A stretch of 64,000 nt of DNA from Leptotrichia sp. oral taxon 221 (GTDB taxonomy: Bacteria > Fusobacteriota > Fusobacteriia > Fusobacteriales > Leptotrichiaceae). Below, in pieces: positions 62,760-64,000 of this stretch. The position numbers and the translations under genes were made by a program. The stretch covers positions 186,001 to 250,000 of the forward strand of contig NZ_CP072378.1 in NCBI RefSeq assembly GCF_018128245.1, written 5' to 3'. Below the pieces are notes generated by a model that searched no databases, had not been told where the DNA came from, and was given only the letters and a program-made list of their open reading frames with translations. Within the stretch, counting starts at the first letter, position 1; each line of letters begins with the position of its first letter.

Positions 62760-63431
62760 ATGGCAGGATATTTAGTTATAGGAGCTGGAAAATTTGGAAG
62801 AACTATTGCAAAAACACTTTATAAATTTAATCAAACTGTACTTGTGATTGATAAAAATGAGGAACTTGTACAGCAGATAATAGATGATGAGATTGTTGGA
62901 GAGGCAGTTTCTTTTGATGTGACAGAAGAAAATGCATTAAAGAAAGTGGTTAATAGTGATGATTTTGAAGTGGCTTTCATTTGTATTGAAGGGAGTTTGC
63001 AAACGAGTGCATTAGTTACAGTTATGTTGAAGGAACTGGGAATAAAGAAGATTATTTGTAAGGCTATTACGAAAATTGAGGGAAAAGTTTTAAAAAAAAT
63101 AGGAGCAATGCAAGTTGTATTTCCTGATGAAAGTGTAGGAAAGGAATTAGCTCTTAAAATTTTAAGACCAAATTTGACTGAACATTTAAAATTTTCTGAA
63201 AAATATAGAATTTTTGAGTTTAAGGCATCCAAAAAAATTATAGGAAAAAACCTTAAAGAGTTAGATTTGAGAAAAAAATATGAAATGAATGTTATTGGAA
63301 TTCAAAGAGAGGGAGAAGAGCTAAGAATATCGCTTTCTCCAGATGAAAAAATTCTAAAAAATGATATGATACTAGCAATTGTGAATGTTGAAAAAATGGT
63401 AAAATTTGATAAGGAATATTTAGAAAAATAA
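62760..63431 (+). CDS. ktrA: Potassium transporter regulatory subunit (TrkA/KtrA family)
   Basis: A 223-residue cytoplasmic RCK protein: an N-terminal Rossmann RCK_N domain (YLVIGAGKFGRTIAKTLY) that binds nucleotide and a C-terminal RCK_C domain. It gates the KtrB pore encoded 15 bp upstream. AGGAGG precedes the ATG. Confidence 0.92.
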   Translation: MAGYLVIGAGKFGRTIAKTLYKFNQTVLVIDKNEELVQQIIDDEIVGEAVSFDVTEENALKKVVNSDDFEVAFICIEGSLQTSALVTVMLKELGIKKIICKAITKIEGKVLKKIGAMQVVFPDESVGKELALKILRPNLTEHLKFSEKYRIFEFKASKKIIGKNLKELDLRKKYEMNVIGIQREGEELRISLSPDEKILKNDMILAIVNVEKMVKFDKEYLEK

Positions 63432-63445
63432 ATTTTGATAAGGAT

Positions 63446-63477
63446 AAAAAATATGAGAGCTACAATTTAGCTCTCAT
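63446..63477 (-). terminator. Terminator of argS
   Basis: A perfect 10-bp stem ATGAGAGCTA/TAGCTCTCAT with a 5-nt loop. On the minus strand it is followed by a T-run, so it serves argS. Confidence 0.8.
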
Positions 63478-63488
63478 AAAATCCTTTA

Positions 63489-64000
63489 TTACATTCTATC
63501 AACAGTTTCAATTCCTAATAGATTCAATCCTTGTTTCAAGATAGATGCTGTTTTCTGAGCTAACAAAATACGAGCATCCATAACCTTTTTATCAGTTTCC
63601 TTCAAAATAGATTTAGAATTATAGAAATTGTTAAATAATTTTGCAGTATCGAATAAATAATCTGCAATAATATTTGGTCTGTAAGTTTCATAAGATTTTA
63701 CAACAGTTTGTGGGAATCTTAATAAAGCTACTGCCAATTCTCTTTCAATATCAAACATATCATCTAAAATAATATCATTATTTTTAACAGAAATATTTTC
63801 TTCTTTCAATTTTCTCAAAATTGATTGGATTCTTGCGTAAGTATATTGTAAATAAGGCCCTGTATTTCCTTCAAAACTCAATACTTTATCCCAAGTAAAC
63901 AAAATATCAGAAGTACGGTTTTGACTCAAGTCAAAATATTTGATAGCTCCAGTACCAACAATTTCAGCAATTTTTTCTTTTTCATCTTCAGGAATATTAG
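63489..64000 (-). CDS. argS: Arginyl-tRNA synthetase, C-terminal part (runs off window)
   Basis: The last 170 or so residues of ArgS: GTGAIKYFDLSQNRTSD, LSFEGNTGPYLQYTYARI, and the anticodon-binding DALR domain ending LLGIETVDRM. The frame stays open to the window edge, so the 5' end lies outside. The terminator at 63446-63477 follows. Confidence 0.93.
   Translation of the reverse strand, partial: NIPEDEKEKIAEIVGTGAIKYFDLSQNRTSDILFTWDKVLSFEGNTGPYLQYTYARIQSILRKLKEENISVKNNDIILDDMFDIERELAVALLRFPQTVVKSYETYRPNIIADYLFDTAKLFNNFYNSKSILKETDKKVMDARILLAQKTASILKQGLNLLGIETVDRM

Overview
The window reads as chromosome of a fusobacterium of the Leptotrichia type. The DNA is very AT-rich. There is an outer membrane, shown by very large type V autotransporters ending in a beta-barrel with a terminal aromatic residue. 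Several gene neighbourhoods are Firmicutes-like, notably accB-accC-asp23-amaP-nusB. Almost all genes have strong AGGAGG-type ribosome binding sites, and many promoters are TTGACA/TGnTATAAT with 16-17 bp spacing. The genus is inferred from these traits; no marker gene was compared.

Layout. 1-9.7 kb: the 3' part of one autotransporter gene, a YoeB/RelB-type toxin-antitoxin pair on the minus strand, and a complete 2.3-kilo-residue autotransporter. 9.9-16.0 kb: a complete L-ascorbate catabolic operon (ulaG-A-B-C-D-E-F). 16.1-21.2 kb: an XRE regulator and an ECF vitamin/metal transporter locus (S, T, two ATPases, two unknown membrane proteins). 21.3-25.8 kb: a cysteine desulfurase and a Cof-type HAD phosphatase gene split by a 2.5 kb mobile element. 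25.9-34.8 kb: dnaE, the acc/asp23/nusB operon, an MFS transporter and a lipoprotein. 34.9-38.7 kb: hemL-cobT-cobC-cobK. 38.9-44.5 kb: a metal-binding protein, methyltransferase, flavodoxin, ComM-like ATPase, Ogg-type glycosylase, thioredoxin and galE. 44.5-45.9 kb: a TnpB-only IS200/IS605 element. 45.9-49.1 kb: an M29 peptidase, L31, upp and a five-tRNA cluster (Pro, Gly, His, Lys, Leu). 49.6-64 kb: truA, small enzymes, gapN, an acid phosphatase, an NRAMP-like transporter, hemA, a hemC-cobA-hemD triple fusion, acpS, a Trk/Ktr potassium system and the end of argS.

The main discovery candidate is the element at about 23,196-25,729. It is an IS607-type transposon (serine recombinase TnpA plus TnpB nuclease) whose left 600 bp carries the hallmarks of a group I self-splicing intron: an R-like and an S-like segment forming P7, plus P3, P7.1, P8 and a GAAA-capped P9. 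This makes it an IStron. It sits in sense orientation inside the HAD gene, exactly at a GG dinucleotide. Removing it at the RNA level would rejoin the HAD frame. A 15-nt perfect inverted repeat links the end of the ribozyme core to the 3' end of the element, across the two protein genes.

Other points for a second look: an AccB-like protein without the biotin-accepting lysine; a degenerate ABC signature in the second ECF ATPase; an NRAMP relative lacking the DPGN and MPH metal motifs, with an 18-bp palindrome in its promoter region; near-identical 3' ends and terminators of the two autotransporter genes; and the TnpB-only element ending 23 bp before the pepS start.

Haem/corrinoid genes fall in two places (hemL-cobT-cobC-cobK and hemA-hemCcobAhemD) and together cover the route from glutamyl-tRNA to precorrin-2, plus late cobalamin steps.
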